NCBI RefSeq assembly: GCF_003688915.1 | Contig: NZ_REFU01000005.1 | Span: 1-64,000, forward strand | Source: Rhodococcus sp. SBT000017 | GTDB taxonomy: Bacteria; Actinomycetota; Actinomycetes; Mycobacteriales; Mycobacteriaceae | DNA: 64,000 nucleotides | Reading direction: 5' to 3' | In this document: positions 26,390 through 34,482 of the stretch, one piece after another | Position numbering within the stretch: position 1 is the stretch's first letter | How the letters are laid out: each line of letters opens with the position of its first letter | Made by a program: the position numbers and the translations under genes | Notes under the pieces: model-generated | The model's input: the letters and a program-made list of their open reading frames with translations, nothing else | Databases searched by the model: none | What the model was told of the DNA's origin: nothing

Positions 26390-27573
26390 CGAGTGACAAC
26401 TCCTTCGGTGAGTGGGAGAGCCCAGCAGTACGCGAATCCGGCACCTGCTTCGTGTCGAAAGGTGTCGGCCTCTTCGTAATCGGCGAGTGCCGAGCTGTAT
26501 CGGCCGTATTTCGGGGACGTCCGGCCGATGCATCGAGCGGAGCCCTTGTACAGCTCGACGGTCACTGTGCCCGTCACGCGGTGAGCCAGACGGGCGCAGT
26601 AGGCATCGAGTGCTGCACGTAGATCGGTGAACCAGTAGCCGTAGTAGACCAACTCTGCGTACTGGTCGGCGATAGACCGCTTGTGGTGGAGCGTCTCTCG
26701 GTCCAGTACGAGTGCTTCGAGATCGGTTCGTGCAGCGAGAAGAACTGTTGCAGCGGGTGCTTCGTAGATTCCGCGGCTCTTGAAGCCGACGATGCGGCTC
26801 TCGAGAATTTCGGTACGCCCGATACCGTTCGCGGCCGCTGTGTCTCCGAGTTCGCTGACCAGGTCGATCAGGTCGAGCTTGCGGCCGTCGAGAGCGACGG
26901 GGATGCCTGCTTCGAACTCGATCGTGATCGTTGTTGCACGATCCGGTGCCTGCGCCGGCGCGGTCGTGATTTGCCATGCGTCGGGCGGTGGAGCGTGGTC
27001 GATGAGGTCGAGATCCCCGCACTCGATGCTGGTGCCCCAGATATTGGTGTCGATGCTGTACGGCGTCGTCTTGCTGACACCTACATCGATACCGTGGAGA
27101 TCGGCGTAGGCGATTTCGCTACCGCGCGAGGTCATTTCCCAGTCGATGACAGGTGCGAGGATGTCGAGTTCGGGAGCCAACGCCCGCACGGAAGTGTAGA
27201 AGCGGACCTGATCGTTTCCCTTGCCCGTGGCACCGTGAGCGACTGCCGATGCACCGCGTTCGCGAGCGATGCTGACCAGCCGCTCGGCGATCAACGGTCG
27301 AGACAACGGTGCTGCCAGAAGATATTTTCCCTCGTATGCAGCGCCGGCGGCGAGAGCCGGGATTGCGTAGTCGTGGAGGAACAGGTCTCGGACGTCTTCG
27401 ACGATCACTTCCGACGCGCCGGCCGCGGTTGCGCGCTTCGAGACGGCCTCGAGGTCCTCGATTTGGCCGAGGTTCGCGCAGTACGCGATGACCTCGGTCT
27501 GATAGCGCTCTTTGAGCCAGTGCACGGCAACGGATGTGTCCAGTCCGCCGGAATATGCCAGGACGATGCTCAT
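26386..27573 (-). CDS. attB: argininosuccinate synthase
   Basis: A 395-residue enzyme joining citrulline and aspartate with ATP to argininosuccinate. The PP-loop AYSGGLDTS lies at residues 5-13. GKGNDQVRF (about 117) and the ATP/citrulline residues of the family are present, and length is normal. The ATG overlaps the attA stop (ATGA). Chromosomal argG normally does this job, so the plasmid copy either boosts arginine supply for the att metabolite or builds a guanidine on a citrulline analogue. Confidence 0.93.
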   Translation of the reverse strand: MSIVLAYSGGLDTSVAVHWLKERYQTEVIAYCANLGQIEDLEAVSKRATAAGASEVIVEDVRDLFLHDYAIPALAAGAAYEGKYLLAAPLSRPLIAERLVSIARERGASAVAHGATGKGNDQVRFYTSVRALAPELDILAPVIDWEMTSRGSEIAYADLHGIDVGVSKTTPYSIDTNIWGTSIECGDLDLIDHAPPPDAWQITTAPAQAPDRATTITIEFEAGIPVALDGRKLDLIDLVSELGDTAAANGIGRTEILESRIVGFKSRGIYEAPAATVLLAARTDLEALVLDRETLHHKRSIADQYAELVYYGYWFTDLRAALDAYCARLAHRVTGTVTVELYKGSARCIGRTSPKYGRYSSALADYEEADTFRHEAGAGFAYCWALPLTEGVVTR

Positions 27574-29087
27574 ACCCCGACCTCCATCGCGGGTTCGGGC
27601 ACGCTCACGCCGCCGACGACGGATCGCGCTGCTCGTAGGCATTCCGCCTTCGCCTCCCAGAGGCGGGTTCTGGCTTGCCGGATTTCGGAGAGTCTGTCGG
27701 TCACGTCGGCCAGGCCCTGCTCCTGCTGTTCGGCGACCCGCGTCGGTCCGGTGGATCCGGCAGAGATGTAGCTGCGCAGTGTGTGGAGGGGATCGCATAT
27801 CTGCTTCATGTCGACCTCACTGATGTCGATGTCGTGTTCCTCGCGGAGGAAAGTGGTGGTGAACGCGACGTTGCGCAGGGTGTGACCGGCTTCAAGGGCG
27901 GCGTTGACGAGGTCACCGGTGATGCGGTGGGCTGTGCGGAAAGGAACGTCGAACCGAGAGACCAAGATGTTGGCGATCTCTGTCGCGGTCGAGAAGTTGT
28001 CCCAGCACAGGGCTCTGCCGCGAGCACCGTCGAACGCGGTGTGGAGGTTCTGGCGTCGGCACAGGCGAATGGTGTCGAGGTACGTATCGAGGGCACCCCA
28101 GTAAACCGGTTTGTCCTCCTGCAGGTCGCAGCTGTACCCGAGACCGACCGACTTCTCCATCACCAGCAGTTGCACCAGCGCACCCACCGCGCGACCGGAC
28201 TTCCCTCGCGCCAGTTCTGCAACCACCGGATTCTTCTTCTGCGGCATGATCGAGCTACCGGTCGCGAAAGAATCGTGCACTTCGGCGAGAGCGTATTCGT
28301 TCGAGCTCCAGGTGACGATCTCTTCCTGCATGCGAGACAGATTCACAGCACCGCTGGCAGCTGCGCCCGCTACTTCGACTGTCCAGTCCCTCGTCGAGGT
28401 CGCATCGAGCGCATTGACCATCGGTGCATCGAACCCGAGAAGCCGGGAGGTGTAATCGCGGTCCAGGGCGAATGTAGTTCCGGCGAGCGCACACGCGCCG
28501 AGCGGATTGATGTTGATGCGCTTCCAGGCATCCATCAGGCGGGAGGCATCACGCAGCAAGGCCTGTGCGTGCGCAGCCTTCCAAAATGCTACCGAAATAG
28601 GTTGCGCTGCCTGCGAATGCGTGTAGCCGGGTAGAACTGCTTCCCGTTCCGACTCGGGGCACCCGAGCAGATCCTGCGCGAACATGAGCAATTCTTCGCT
28701 GGCATCGAGCAGCCACTCGCGGGTGACCATGCGTGCGTCGGTCTGCACCTGATCGTTTCGGGACCGTGCGGTGTGCATGCGGCCGCCGACGGGTCCGATC
28801 CGTTCGATGAGCATGAATTCGGTGTTGAGGTGCACATCTTCTTGTCGGACGTCGAGCTGCAATCCACCGTCGGCTCGGCTGCTCTCCATGTCGAGCAGCC
28901 CAGCGAGAAGCGCTTTGGTGTCGGGTTCGGTGTTGATTCCCGCGCGACCGAGCATCAGAACATGAGCGATGTTCTGCCACAGGTCGTGTTCGAGCATTCT
29001 GCTGTCCACCGATGCTGTCTCCGTGTAGCGAAGTACATCGTCGGTGATATCGGTGGAGAATCTTCCACCCCAGAGCTTTTCGCTCAT
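27570..29087 (-). CDS. attA: argininosuccinate lyase
   Basis: A 505-residue fumarase/ASL superfamily enzyme that splits argininosuccinate to arginine and fumarate. The family signature GSSIMPQKKNP holds the catalytic serine loop, and HTARSRNDQVQTD and GYTHSQAAQP are also conserved. It is somewhat longer than usual (about 465) owing to a C-terminal extension. A GGGG-type site lies upstream of the ATG at 29087. It is the first of eight coupled att genes, 199 bases after attX, a gap large enough for its own promoter. Confidence 0.93.
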   Translation of the reverse strand: MSEKLWGGRFSTDITDDVLRYTETASVDSRMLEHDLWQNIAHVLMLGRAGINTEPDTKALLAGLLDMESSRADGGLQLDVRQEDVHLNTEFMLIERIGPVGGRMHTARSRNDQVQTDARMVTREWLLDASEELLMFAQDLLGCPESEREAVLPGYTHSQAAQPISVAFWKAAHAQALLRDASRLMDAWKRININPLGACALAGTTFALDRDYTSRLLGFDAPMVNALDATSTRDWTVEVAGAAASGAVNLSRMQEEIVTWSSNEYALAEVHDSFATGSSIMPQKKNPVVAELARGKSGRAVGALVQLLVMEKSVGLGYSCDLQEDKPVYWGALDTYLDTIRLCRRQNLHTAFDGARGRALCWDNFSTATEIANILVSRFDVPFRTAHRITGDLVNAALEAGHTLRNVAFTTTFLREEHDIDISEVDMKQICDPLHTLRSYISAGSTGPTRVAEQQEQGLADVTDRLSEIRQARTRLWEAKAECLRAARSVVGGVSVPEPAMEVGV

Positions 29088-29286
29088 TGATCGGTACCCC
29101 TCTGTGTGCGTGATGGTTCGGTTTCGGTACAGGAAAGTTCGGGTCAGGGCACGGCAAAGCCAAGACCTAGCGGGGATTGGACTGCCCGCGGCGTGAACCC
29201 GACCGGGCGTCGTTACGCAGTCAGGTCGAGCTCGGGTCGAGTAGTTGAAAGAGCGAAGGGAGAAGGGCTCGGACGGCCGGGGGTGT

Positions 29287-29910
29287 CTACTCGAAGGCCA
29301 GCCGGACGCCGAAGCCCACCAGAACAACACCCAGTCCACGCTCGAGCCACGCCCCCACGCGGCCCTTCTCCAGGAACCGGCGAGCGGACGAGGCGAGAAG
29401 TGCGTACGAGGACAGACATATCAGCGCCACCACGAACTCGATCGACATGAGCAGCATGGACCACACGAAGACGTTCCCGTCGCGCGGAATGAACTGAGGG
29501 AGCACCGCCAGGTAGAACGCACCCATTTTCGGGTTCAGCAGGTCTGCGACGAAACCGGTCATGAACGCCCGCGACCACTTCGGCTGGTGCGCACTGTAAG
29601 TCGCGGCATCGACGTCGGTGAAGCTGCCCTTCCGCTGCCAGATGCTCTCGATTCCCAGGTACACCAGGTAGGCAGCACCTGCGATACGTACCGCGTCGAA
29701 TGCCCCGGGGACGCTGGTGAGCAAAGATGCCAGCCCCACGGCCGCAGCGATGCCCCACGCCATCGACCCGGTCGCCGCACCCAACGCGACGGCGACGCCG
29801 TGACGCACACCGCCGGTCAGCGAGTGTTTGACCGCCAGCATGACGTCAGGGCCTGGAATTATTCCGAAGACGATAGCGACAGGGAGATAGGCCAGAACGG
29901 GGTTGTTCAC
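29287..29910 (-). CDS. attX: LysE/RhtB-family exporter
   Basis: A 207-residue membrane exporter of the LysE family, which expels basic amino acids and derivatives. Six hydrophobic segments are readable, the first with the conserved GIIPGPDVML (about 16-25). The GTG at 29910 gives the usual family length; an earlier start would overlap the attR promoter. It is divergent from attR with a 75-base spacer, like the lysE-lysG pair of Corynebacterium. It probably exports the att product, in line with an extracellular signal. Confidence 0.9.
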   Translation of the reverse strand: MNNPVLAYLPVAIVFGIIPGPDVMLAVKHSLTGGVRHGVAVALGAATGSMAWGIAAAVGLASLLTSVPGAFDAVRIAGAAYLVYLGIESIWQRKGSFTDVDAATYSAHQPKWSRAFMTGFVADLLNPKMGAFYLAVLPQFIPRDGNVFVWSMLLMSIEFVVALICLSSYALLASSARRFLEKGRVGAWLERGLGVVLVGFGVRLAFE

Positions 29911-29985
29911 GGCGAGAACGGTACGACCACCCCGGTTTCGATGCACGTTTCCTAAGTATCGCTGATCTAGGTTTAGTATTTGTGG
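29911..29985. promoter_or_regulatory. attX/attR divergent promoter with LysR-type box
   Basis: TAGTAT (29974-29979) is a -10 placed 6 bases before the attR ATG, implying a leaderless attR message. Upstream, TAAGTATCGCTGA (29953-29965) fits the T-N11-A LysR-family box and lies inside CCTA/TAGG inverted arms (29951-29971). AttR bound here could control both directions. Confidence 0.58.
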
Positions 29986-30918
29986 ATGTACAACCACGAT
30001 CAGCTCGCCACTCTTGCCGCGATCTGCGATTCAGGGTCGTTCGAGGGGGCCGCAACGGCGTTGCACATCTCGTCTTCTGCAGTCAGCCAACGCATCACCG
30101 CGCTCGAACGAGCGTCGGGGGCCGCGTTGCTGCAGCGAACCAGGCCGGTACTGCCCACAAGAAACGGGCAAGCTCTGCTCCGACTCGCGCGGCAGATCGA
30201 AGTCCTCACTGTCGACGCCGACGCTGAGCTACGCGGCGGCTCCACGACAACGAATACTTGTGCACCACTTCGCTTTTCATTGGCTATCAATGCTGATTCG
30301 GTCTCGACGTGGTTCCAACCGGTGATGAAAGCGATCGCCGTCGACCGACGAATACTGCTGGACCTGCACATCGAAGATCAGGACCATACAGACGCTCTAC
30401 TGCGTCAGGGCGCGGTCATGGCCGCCGTGACGACCTCACGCACCGCAGCACCTGGCTGTACTGTCGAACCGCTCGGAGCCATGGTCTATTGGCCCGCATG
30501 CGCACCGTCACTCATTCGCGACGCCGATGTTGACTGTTGCGATCCCAGTCGCCTCCCGATGCTGCGATTCGACAAAAAAGACGACCTGCAACACGCCTAT
30601 CTGCGCAAGATCAAAGCGCACCGCGAGCCCCCGATCCACTACCTTCCATCGAACCGAGAATTCCTGACTGCAGCTCGACTGGGGCTCGGGTGGGGCGTGC
30701 TACCGGAGGGGCAAATAGCGCGCGACCTCGCCGACGGGACACTCGTTCACCTCGACCCCGACCACAACGTCACCATTCCCCTGTATTGGCAACGGTGGCA
30801 CTTGCCATCCGAGACGCTCGACAGGATCACAAGCTGGGTACGCGATGCAGCCCATCACGCATTGATCGAGACACCCGTACAGCCCACGCCCTCGAGAACT
30901 ACCCGAGTCGGGGGTTAG
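29986..30918 (+). CDS. attR: LysR-family regulator, ArgP/LysG type
   Basis: A 310-residue LysR-type regulator. The N-terminal winged helix (residues 1-60, GSFEGAATALHISSSAVSQR) closely resembles ArgP/LysG, regulators that sense lysine or arginine and control a LysE exporter. The C-terminal two-lobed effector domain is complete. The ATG at 29986 is chosen over a TTG at 29980 because a -10 box ends 6 bases upstream. Divergent placement beside attX supports direct control of export and of the att operon, with arginine or the att product as plausible effector. Confidence 0.92.
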   Translation: MYNHDQLATLAAICDSGSFEGAATALHISSSAVSQRITALERASGAALLQRTRPVLPTRNGQALLRLARQIEVLTVDADAELRGGSTTTNTCAPLRFSLAINADSVSTWFQPVMKAIAVDRRILLDLHIEDQDHTDALLRQGAVMAAVTTSRTAAPGCTVEPLGAMVYWPACAPSLIRDADVDCCDPSRLPMLRFDKKDDLQHAYLRKIKAHREPPIHYLPSNREFLTAARLGLGWGVLPEGQIARDLADGTLVHLDPDHNVTIPLYWQRWHLPSETLDRITSWVRDAAHHALIETPVQPTPSRTTRVGG

Positions 30919-30945
30919 CGGCTCCCATGGCGGCAGCACAGAGCA

Positions 30946-31569
30946 CTACAGGGGTGGCACGACGAGGATCGTGACGCCGGTTTCCTTCTGCCATCGCTCC
31001 AGCAGGTCGGTTCGGTCGACGAGCGCATCGGTCGAGTTCACGCCGTGAGTGGCCGAATCGGCGCGGGCTCCAGCGGAGTCGAAGATCGCCACGGCGCGGT
31101 GGTCGTGCTCGAGTTCGTGTCGAGCCCAGTACCGCACGCCTGCGAAGCCGGCCGCGTGCAGCGATGCCGCCCACCGCTGCGTCAAGGGGTAGTTGGAGGT
31201 GTCGAAGATTTCACCGGTGACCCCGTACGCCACTCCCTTATTGCTGGTCAGGTCTGCAACGACGAGATCACCTGCCAACGAGACCGATGAGATGGATACC
31301 CCCTCGATCGAGTAGTCCGGCACCGCTTTCATGCCACCGAATTTCTCGAGCAAGGTGATCACTTCGTCTTCGGCGACGTAGCAGGTGCCGTGGGTGCCGG
31401 CCAGGTCGAATCGGCCGGCACCGTTGTTCGTGAAATACCACGGACCGCGACCGCTGCTGTGCGAACGGACGAACGCGGTGCCGGCCGGATACGTGTGCGT
31501 CGGGAATCCTGCCAGCTGCGCTGGAGGGTTCGGTTCGGACAGGTGGTTCGTGGCGCGTTCGGCGCTCAC
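30946..31569 (-). CDS. RES-domain toxin
   Basis: A 207-residue RES-domain protein, the toxin of RES/Xre pairs such as MbcT, which destroys NAD+. Candidate catalytic positions are the Arg in AFVRSH, the Glu in VAEDEVITLLE and the Ser in IFDSAG. The GTG start overlaps the upstream antitoxin stop by the GTGA pattern, which fixes the start and couples toxin to antitoxin translation. It is tail to tail with attR, 27 bases apart. Confidence 0.85.
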   Translation of the reverse strand: MSAERATNHLSEPNPPAQLAGFPTHTYPAGTAFVRSHSSGRGPWYFTNNGAGRFDLAGTHGTCYVAEDEVITLLEKFGGMKAVPDYSIEGVSISSVSLAGDLVVADLTSNKGVAYGVTGEIFDTSNYPLTQRWAASLHAAGFAGVRYWARHELEHDHRAVAIFDSAGARADSATHGVNSTDALVDRTDLLERWQKETGVTILVVPPL

Positions 31570-32096
31570 GCGGCGTACGCGTCGGCGGCTTGCTGAGCAG
31601 CTCGCACGACCGAGGGGACGTCGTCGCCGTCGATCAACGCCTGGCGGGGTGTGCGCCCACCGAGTTCGGGCTGAGCTGTGGTCAACCACGAAGCGGTCGC
31701 CCAGCCCCGCGGATCGGCACCGGACCAAGCGCGGAGGACATCGGGGATACCGAGAATCGGCTTTGCCGGACGCTGGTCGGTGAATGTGGCAGCGGCGTAG
31801 CCATATTCGCCGTTGCTTCCGGTCAGCCGCAATACCCGAGATTCGCCGACAGCCTTGTGCAGCGCCTGACGGGTGGTCCAGCCCGCCAGCTCCCGGGTCT
31901 GGGTCGCGGTGAGGATGTCGCCGATGTGTGCTGTCCACGCTCGACGCGCGCGAAGACCGCTGAGCACGTGGACGATTCCGTCCTTGACGTAGTCGACGTC
32001 GCCAGCCGACGGGGCGTAGCCCAGTTCGGACACGAACACCCCGGTCACGCGCTCGGCGATTGCTGCGGATTCGGCATCGATACGTGGTGCTGACAT
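31566..32096 (-). CDS. MbcA/Xre-like antitoxin of RES toxin
   Basis: A 176-residue helical protein. The C-terminal segment (WLTTAQPELGGRTPRQALIDGDD) is typical of the toxin-binding end of MbcA/ParS-type antitoxins, and the front half is helix-turn-helix-like. It lies directly before the RES toxin with a 4-bp overlap. The start at 32096 fits the family better than the long upstream reading through 32447. It probably represses its own operon and neutralises the toxin. Confidence 0.82.
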   Translation of the reverse strand: MSAPRIDAESAAIAERVTGVFVSELGYAPSAGDVDYVKDGIVHVLSGLRARRAWTAHIGDILTATQTRELAGWTTRQALHKAVGESRVLRLTGSNGEYGYAAATFTDQRPAKPILGIPDVLRAWSGADPRGWATASWLTTAQPELGGRTPRQALIDGDDVPSVVRAAQQAADAYAA

Positions 32097-32193
32097 ACCT
32101 TCATCATCCTCGTCGGCGCACCCGGCGTCAACCGCGTCAACGAACAGCCTTGAGCTGCGGACATGCATGCCTATGGAGCGAAACTTGCACCCC

Positions 32194-32230
32194 TTCCCAG
32201 GTTGACGTTTGTCAACCTGGGAAGTAGTAT
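32194..32230 (+). promoter_or_regulatory. hicA-type promoter with perfect 13-bp palindrome
   Basis: TTCCCAGGTTGAC (32194-32206) and GTCAACCTGGGAA (32211-32223) form a perfect inverted repeat with a GTTT centre. The palindrome covers a TTGACG -35 (32202-32207); 17 bases on is a TAGTAT -10 (32225-32230). A repressor bound here would block the promoter, as in autoregulated toxin-antitoxin operons. Confidence 0.8.
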
Positions 32231-32261
32231 TTGGTTTACAAACAGACGGGGAGGTGAGAAG

Positions 32262-32465
32262 ATGGACAAGGACACACGGAAGGTTCTGCAGGAGCTGGAG
32301 CGGCAAGGCTTCGCGGTGCGGATCTCGAAGGGTGGCCACCCGATGGTCTACAAGGACGGCGTGCGAATCACGACGTTCTCCGGATCGGCGAGTGACCGCC
32401 GTTCCTTCCGGAACGCGTTGGCTCCGTTGAAGCGAGCAGGCTTCCAATGGCCGCCAACACGGTGA
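32262..32465 (+). CDS. hicA: HicA-type mRNA interferase toxin
   Basis: A 67-residue HicA-like protein. The double-stranded-RNA-binding-like fold is suggested by DTRKVLQELERQGFAVRISKGGHPMVYKDG, with the catalytic His at about 26 in KGGHPMV and the usual basic C-terminus. A GGGGAGGTGAG ribosome site precedes the ATG. It is somewhat divergent from classical HicA. The downstream gene with an HTH domain is the likely antitoxin, and a very strong hairpin lies between them. Confidence 0.78.
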   Translation: MDKDTRKVLQELERQGFAVRISKGGHPMVYKDGVRITTFSGSASDRRSFRNALAPLKRAGFQWPPTR

Positions 32466-32467
32466 CC

Positions 32468-32512
32468 GGTGGCCGTGTCGGGGATGGACTCAGCATCCCC
32501 GACACGGCCACC
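32468..32512 (+). other. 19-bp perfect stem-loop between toxin and antitoxin genes
   Basis: GGTGGCCGTGTCGGGGATG (32468-32486) pairs exactly with 32494-32512 around a 7-base loop GACTCAG. No T-run follows, so it is not a standard terminator. It starts 3 bases after the toxin stop and ends 34 bases before the antitoxin ribosome site, so it may stabilise or process the mRNA and set the toxin/antitoxin ratio. Confidence 0.75.
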
Positions 32513-32563
32513 GCGATCGTCGCACAGCTCGACACCACCCACGAAGAGAAAGGGGCACCAGCG

Positions 32564-33004
32564 ATGACCAGCACGACATACAACGTCGTAGCCGAGCTCG
32601 ATGTGCCGTACGGAGAAGACGCTGCCGACAGCGCGATCGAGTTGGTGGCCGAATACGCCGGTGCAGTGGCTCGATCGGACTTCGGGTGGACCGAGGTCAC
32701 CTTCACCATCCCCGCAACCGGCCTCAAGCAGGCGAGCACGACCGCGCTGGCCATCCTCGACACCACCCCGTGGGGGGCGCGCTCGTTGCGGGTACTGACC
32801 ACCGAGGACTACGACCGCATGGTCGACCGCATGGACGCGCCCATGCTCACCCCGGCTCAGGCAGCCGAGCAGCTCGGGATCTCCCGCCAGGCCGTGCACA
32901 AGCTCATCACCACCCAGAACCTGGCGGCACGCCGCGTCGGCGCTCGATGGCTGGTGCCGGCGGACGCTGTGGCCCACCGCCTCGAGACTGTGCAGAGCCG
33001 ATAG
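32564..33004 (+). CDS. HTH antitoxin/repressor downstream of HicA-type toxin
   Basis: A 146-residue protein with an N-terminal alpha/beta part (TSTTYNVVAELDVPYGEDAAD) and a C-terminal excisionase-type helix-turn-helix, MLTPAQAAEQLGISRQAVHK (about 92-111). This is the HicB-like arrangement of a toxin-binding domain plus DNA-binding domain, though sequence similarity to HicB is not obvious. The ATG at 32564 follows GAGAAAGGGG by 8 bases; an ATG at 32447, overlapping hicA, is possible but would translate the 19-bp hairpin. It probably binds the palindrome at 32194. Confidence 0.75.
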   Translation: MTSTTYNVVAELDVPYGEDAADSAIELVAEYAGAVARSDFGWTEVTFTIPATGLKQASTTALAILDTTPWGARSLRVLTTEDYDRMVDRMDAPMLTPAQAAEQLGISRQAVHKLITTQNLAARRVGARWLVPADAVAHRLETVQSR

Positions 33005-33051
33005 CATCTACCAGCGGAAACGACGCGTCCACGACCGCCTGAGGCGACGAA

Positions 33052-33978
33052 CTACCGAGCCACGCTCGCTCCCACCGTGTCGACGCCGACGCCGGCGACC
33101 GTCAGATCGCGGTGAGCGTTGAAATAGACCTCTCGCGCCTCGGTATAGGCGAGGCAGCGCAGCCCAGCCAACGCAGAGACGGACGCAGCAACCGCGGGAT
33201 GTTCGGATGCACGCCCTGGGACGATGGTCCCGCTCGAATCGACTGTGATGTAGCGGTTTTCGAACAACGCGTCGCACCCGAGGGTGCACGTCAACATCGC
33301 CACCGAGGGGAAGTCCAGGCGCTCTGCGTCGGTACACAGGGCGCGCGGCTTGATGTGTCCGGCAACCAGCAACGAGGACGGCAGAGTGCGACCGCAGATC
33401 CCGCACTCACCGTCCGTACGTCCCCCGAACAGACTCAGGCGAAGCGCGGTCTGCTCGACCCGCCGCGCAGCCCATCCTGCGACGTCGGTGGCCGCTATGG
33501 GCCACTCGGTGCCGACACCGTGATCGTCATCCGCGTCGACGGAGTCGAGCAGGCCCAGTTCACGTAGCAGTGCACTCCCCTGCTCGGTGGTCAGAGCCGA
33601 CAGGTATTTCTGCTGCGGGACGCCGTTCTTGTTGAGCGGTCCAGGTGGCCCGTGGGGTAGCAGCTCGGCGACTCGGCTGAAATGCAGCTGCAGGTCGGTG
33701 ACGATCGGTTCGACGTCCACCTGCCAGCCGTCGTCGAGGTTTTCGTGCTCGGTCGGGTAGTCCGGTGGCCGTTGCGCCTCCCTGTACCGCGAGCTCGCGG
33801 TACTGACTGCGCGCAGATACTCGCGATAGTGGTGGAAGACGATGTCGCCCGGACGTATCTGCTGGAGCAATGCTCGATCCTGCGGCAGTCGGCCGTTGAC
33901 GTTGACGCACGTCCACAACGAGCCTTGCGTGATCGCGGCCGGGTAGTTGCTTCCCTGGCTCGCCCACCAGAACGCCAT
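33052..33978 (-). CDS. EVE/PUA-like-HNH endonuclease
   Basis: A 308-residue predicted nuclease. Residues 1-60 (MAFWWASQGSNYPAAITQGSLW, then IRPGDIVFHHYREYLRAV) resemble an EVE/PUA-like fold that reads modified bases. The C-terminal HNH module has CGICG (about 190), AGHIKPRALC (about 205), and a late TCTLGCDALFENRYI. EVE-HNH or SRA-HNH fusions are modification-dependent restriction enzymes, so this probably cuts phage DNA with altered bases. It is tail to tail with the HTH gene. The module assignment comes from motifs only. Confidence 0.76.
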   Translation of the reverse strand: MAFWWASQGSNYPAAITQGSLWTCVNVNGRLPQDRALLQQIRPGDIVFHHYREYLRAVSTASSRYREAQRPPDYPTEHENLDDGWQVDVEPIVTDLQLHFSRVAELLPHGPPGPLNKNGVPQQKYLSALTTEQGSALLRELGLLDSVDADDDHGVGTEWPIAATDVAGWAARRVEQTALRLSLFGGRTDGECGICGRTLPSSLLVAGHIKPRALCTDAERLDFPSVAMLTCTLGCDALFENRYITVDSSGTIVPGRASEHPAVAASVSALAGLRCLAYTEAREVYFNAHRDLTVAGVGVDTVGASVAR

Positions 33979-34014
33979 CGGTGATGTCCTTACCTGCTCG
34001 ATCGAATCACTGCG

Positions 34015-34401
34015 TCACTGCGCGCGGATGCTCTCGTTGGGTACCGCACCCGCTGGGGCGCATGACCACTTGTCGTTGATGTGACCGTCCTCGAACGGAT
34101 GGAGGATGTGCGGGTAGGGCAGGCCTGCATGCAGACACCGCGTCATCTCTGGCAGATCCTTCCGCCTCACGATGCCGCGCTGTTCGGCGATGAACTCGTC
34201 ATCGGCCCACTCGTAGAAGCCGGCGTGAGAGGAACTGCCTGTACGGTCCGCTCGCTCCCACCTGTCAGCACCGGACGCCTCCGGCCCGAGAGCTGCGGAC
34301 ACTGAGGCGCGATCACCGCACACCGTCGGACAGTCCGTGATGGTCGACCAGTCGACGTACAAGTCCTGGTCGGGACTGATCTTCACGATGTAATGCGGCA
34401 T
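34015..34401 (-). CDS. small protein of unknown function
   Basis: A 128-residue soluble protein (MPHYIVKISPDQDLYVDWS onward). HAGFYEWADDEFI and HILHPFEDGHINDKW are reminiscent of small plasmid-encoded proteins but match no family I know. It ends 36 bases before the HNH endonuclease start in the same direction, so the two are probably co-transcribed. Confidence 0.6.
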   Translation of the reverse strand: MPHYIVKISPDQDLYVDWSTITDCPTVCGDRASVSAALGPEASGADRWERADRTGSSSHAGFYEWADDEFIAEQRGIVRRKDLPEMTRCLHAGLPYPHILHPFEDGHINDKWSCAPAGAVPNESIRAQ

Positions 34402-34482
34402 CTATTGCTCTCCGTTGCTCGTCCGGTCATCTGTGTGCTGCCCTTCACGTTCGCGGCCACTCGTCGCGGATCCGCAGCCTTC

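Noticed and set aside
26683..27771. Long plus-strand frame opposite argininosuccinate synthase
   Set aside because: The minus strand encodes an intact conserved enzyme here; the antisense frame has no recognisable protein features.
32447..32563. N-terminal extension of the HTH antitoxin from an ATG overlapping hicA
   Set aside because: It would translate through the 19-bp stem; the ATG at 32564 has a good ribosome site and gives a compact domain layout. Not excluded.
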